Assembly (NCBI GenBank): GCA_903920835.1
Contig: CAIXNQ010000132.1
Span: 1-7,535 of the forward strand
Length of the DNA stretch: 7,535 nucleotides
From: an uncultured Bacteroidota bacterium
GTDB taxonomy: Bacteria; Bacteroidota; Bacteroidia; Flavobacteriales; Flavobacteriaceae
Direction: 5' to 3'
In this document: positions 5,763 to 7,535 of the stretch, piece after piece
Layout of the letters: every line of letters begins with the position of its first letter
How positions within the stretch are numbered: the stretch's first letter is position 1
Translations under genes and position numbers: made by a program
Notes under the pieces: model-generated
The model's database searches: none
Seen by the model: only the letters and a program-made list of their open reading frames with translations
Told to the model about the DNA's origin: nothing

Positions 5763-6650
5763 TCAGGAACTCGTAGTTTTTTTTCTGTTTTTTATTAACC
5801 CATTTGTTATTACAGTCAACAAAATTAATAGTGCGCCGATATAAAATTCAGGGCTCATTTTTTCTTTGTCTTGAAAAACTATATAAGCAAGAAAAATGCC
5901 ATAAATAGGTTCAAGATTTATCGTCAACATGACAGTATAGGGGCTTAAATAGCGCATCACTTTTACAGATGCGGAGAAAGCATAAGCAGTGCAAATTGAA
6001 GATAAAAGAAACAACCAAAACAAATCATAGAGCGATAATTTGAAAAAAGAGACATTATAATTTCCATTAAATAGCAAGTAAACTGATAGAAAGAAAAAAC
6101 CGCCGCCGAGCTCATAAACTGCAATAATATTTGGGTTGTAATTCTTTGCATATTTGCCATTGATTACCGAAAAAAGTGCTGATAAAAATGCTGAAATTAA
6201 CGCCAGACAAATCCCAAGTTTGTATTGTTTTTCTACATTAAAAATGATGCTTAAACCTATTATTACAAACAATCCGAAGAGCACTTCATACCAAATAATC
6301 TTTCGATTATAAAATAATGGCTCTAGCAATGATGCAAAAAAAGCTCCTGTAGATAAGCAGGCAAGTGTTATTGAAATTGAAGAAACTTTAATGGCTTGAT
6401 AAAAAGTAAACCAATGGCAAGCAATGACAATTCCACTAATCATTAATCCAATTAATATGCGAAGGGGTAAACGTAATGGTATTTTTCTTATTAAAACAAA
6501 TACGAAGATAATTAAGAACGCAAACAACATTCTATACCAAACCAAATCAAGTGCTTTGAGCGAAATTAGTTTTCCTAATACCGCCGTAAATCCCCAGATA
6601 AAGACGATTAAATGAAGATGAAGATAACTTTTTATCTTACCTTCTTGCAT
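5763..6650 (-). CDS. EamA/DMT-family transporter (RhaT-like permease)
   Basis: This 295-residue inner-membrane protein belongs to the drug/metabolite transporter superfamily, whose members usually export amino acids, metabolites or drugs. Ten hydrophobic segments can be seen at roughly 9-29, 36-54, 66-86, 92-112, 118-138, 144-164, 174-193, 208-228, 238-258 and 268-285. This is the classic 10-helix layout made of two EamA repeats. The repeats show matching LEP motifs, SLLEPLFYNRKI (107-118) and NLEPIYGIFLAYIVFQDKE (245-263). Early FIWGFTAVLGKL (17-28) and WYRMLFA (38-44) are also typical. The C-terminus is basic (KNRKK), suiting a cytoplasmic end. The ATG lies inside the last codons of the permease gene upstream, a 14-base overlap that suggests translational coupling. 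Substrate cannot be deduced from sequence. Confidence 0.93.
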   Translation of the reverse strand: MQEGKIKSYLHLHLIVFIWGFTAVLGKLISLKALDLVWYRMLFAFLIIFVFVLIRKIPLRLPLRILIGLMISGIVIACHWFTFYQAIKVSSISITLACLSTGAFFASLLEPLFYNRKIIWYEVLFGLFVIIGLSIIFNVEKQYKLGICLALISAFLSALFSVINGKYAKNYNPNIIAVYELGGGFFFLSVYLLFNGNYNVSFFKLSLYDLFWLFLLSSICTAYAFSASVKVMRYLSPYTVMLTINLEPIYGIFLAYIVFQDKEKMSPEFYIGALLILLTVITNGLIKNRKKTTSS

Positions 6651-7535
6651 ATCGAATTAAAAATATTGATAATATTCCGAAGACAAAATTAGGAATCCAA
6701 ACTGCTATGAATGGATTTATGCTAGATTTTTCAGCCAAAACTCCAAAAACTTTATCCAGAAAAATAAATGAAAAAGCTAATAGAATTCCAATAGCTAAAT
6801 TCATTCCCATTCCGCCACGACGCTTCATTGATGAAACTGAAACCGCAATTATGGTTAATATAAATGCAGAAACTGGAATGCTGAATTTTTTATATAAAAC
6901 TACTAAATAGGTATCGATATTACCGTTGCCACGTTTTTTTTCTTTGTTTATAAATTTGTACAAATCGCCTAGGGTTAGTGTTTCTGCGATATAAACTACT
7001 GGTGTTAGATCTTCTAAATCAAATTTATAAACCGTATCTTTTTTTGGACAAGATTCTAAACGATCATCTAGAACACCAACTGTTCTTTTGGAATAATCAA
7101 ACATGGTGTAATTTTTTCGCTCTGGATTCCACTTCAAACGACCTGCGGTAATTTTATAATTCAGTGTTTTGTCGGCATTAAATTTTTCTAAAGTAAAATT
7201 AAAAGCAATTTTAGAAATGGTATTGAAATTGCTCACGTGAATAAAAGTATTGTCGTCAATTTGTCTAAAAACATCGGCACTTTGTCGCATTTCATTCTGT
7301 CCGTTTCCAATCAGATAATTGTATCTGAAATTATTGAAACCTTCGCTGGCTTTTGGCACTATAAAAAATCCCATAATCAATGCAAAAACCGAAACGATTG
7401 TAGCCCCAATTATATAAGGTCGTAAAAATCTATTAAAGGAAATGCCTGAACTTAAAATGGCGATAATCTCAGTATTATTAGCCAGTTTAGAGGTAAACCA
7501 AATAATTGAAAGAAATAAAAATATAGGAAAAATAA
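6637..7535 (-). CDS. LptF/LptG (YjgP/YjgQ) family permease, 5' end outside the window
   Basis: LptF and LptG form the inner-membrane core of the LptB2FG exporter, which pulls lipopolysaccharide from the inner membrane towards the LptA bridge. The frame stays open to the right edge, so about 299 codons are visible of a family usually near 360; the missing part should be the N-terminus with the first membrane segment. The visible N-terminal part contains the characteristic SKLANNTEIIAILSSGISF, then NRFLRPY, encoded at about 7420-7495. A periplasmic jellyroll-like region follows (about 6930-7350), then three membrane segments ending at RYARR. An internal Met at 7380 is not the real start, because the family hallmark lies upstream of it. 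The gene overlaps the EamA gene by 14 bases. Whether it is the LptF or LptG partner cannot be settled from this fragment. Confidence 0.92.
   Translation of the reverse strand, partial: IFPIFLFLSIIWFTSKLANNTEIIAILSSGISFNRFLRPYIIGATIVSVFALIMGFFIVPKASEGFNNFRYNYLIGNGQNEMRQSADVFRQIDDNTFIHVSNFNTISKIAFNFTLEKFNADKTLNYKITAGRLKWNPERKNYTMFDYSKRTVGVLDDRLESCPKKDTVYKFDLEDLTPVVYIAETLTLGDLYKFINKEKKRGNGNIDTYLVVLYKKFSIPVSAFILTIIAVSVSSMKRRGGMGMNLAIGILLAFSFIFLDKVFGVLAEKSSINPFIAVWIPNFVFGILSIFLIRYARR

Noticed and set aside
5963..6160. Hydrophobic 65-codon - strand frame inside the EamA gene
   Set aside because: It is an alternative frame of a membrane-protein gene, where T-rich codons give hydrophobic products in other frames as well.

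Overview
The window looks like chromosomal DNA of a Bacteroidota member, most likely family Flavobacteriaceae (Flavobacterium-like). The reasons are the AT-rich sequence, start codons without clear Shine-Dalgarno sequences, TAnnTTTG-type -7 promoter boxes, the flavobacterial character of the AccA and DnaB proteins, and the gene set itself. This assignment comes from family knowledge and was not tested by a search.

Layout: one gene lies on the + strand at the left edge (41-817), a divergent uracil-DNA-glycosylase-superfamily protein. Everything else is on the - strand. Read in the direction of transcription from the right edge, these are: an LptF/LptG-family permease (5' end beyond the window), an EamA/DMT-type transporter overlapping it by 14 bases, accA (carboxyltransferase alpha subunit of acetyl-CoA carboxylase), a clear intrinsic terminator, dnaB (replicative helicase), an exported protein of the kind often labelled 'asparagine synthetase B' in flavobacteria, and a FecE/BtuD-type ABC ATPase that starts with TTG. 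The ATPase converges on the + strand gene across an 83-base AT-rich gap.

Probable transcription units: (1) the LptF/G homologue and EamA; (2) accA, with its own -7 box and terminator; (3) dnaB, whose -7-like box sits only four bases before the ATG; (4) the exported protein plus the ABC ATPase, behind the best promoter in the window. The genes do not form one pathway. They are envelope lipid export, small-molecule transport, fatty-acid synthesis, replication and, probably, metal or cofactor uptake, as is common in flavobacterial core segments. No stretch longer than 300 bases lacks a gene. No tRNA, rRNA, CRISPR array or insertion sequence was seen.

Most of the window is ordinary core genome. 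The items most worth a second look are the UDG-like protein, which combines a four-cysteine iron-sulfur pattern with a family-1-like 'QD' motif; an SSB-like acidic tip at the DnaB C-terminus; and the signal-peptide-bearing 'asparagine synthetase B' type protein, which shows none of the expected synthetase motifs. I found no convincing evidence of a new multi-gene system.
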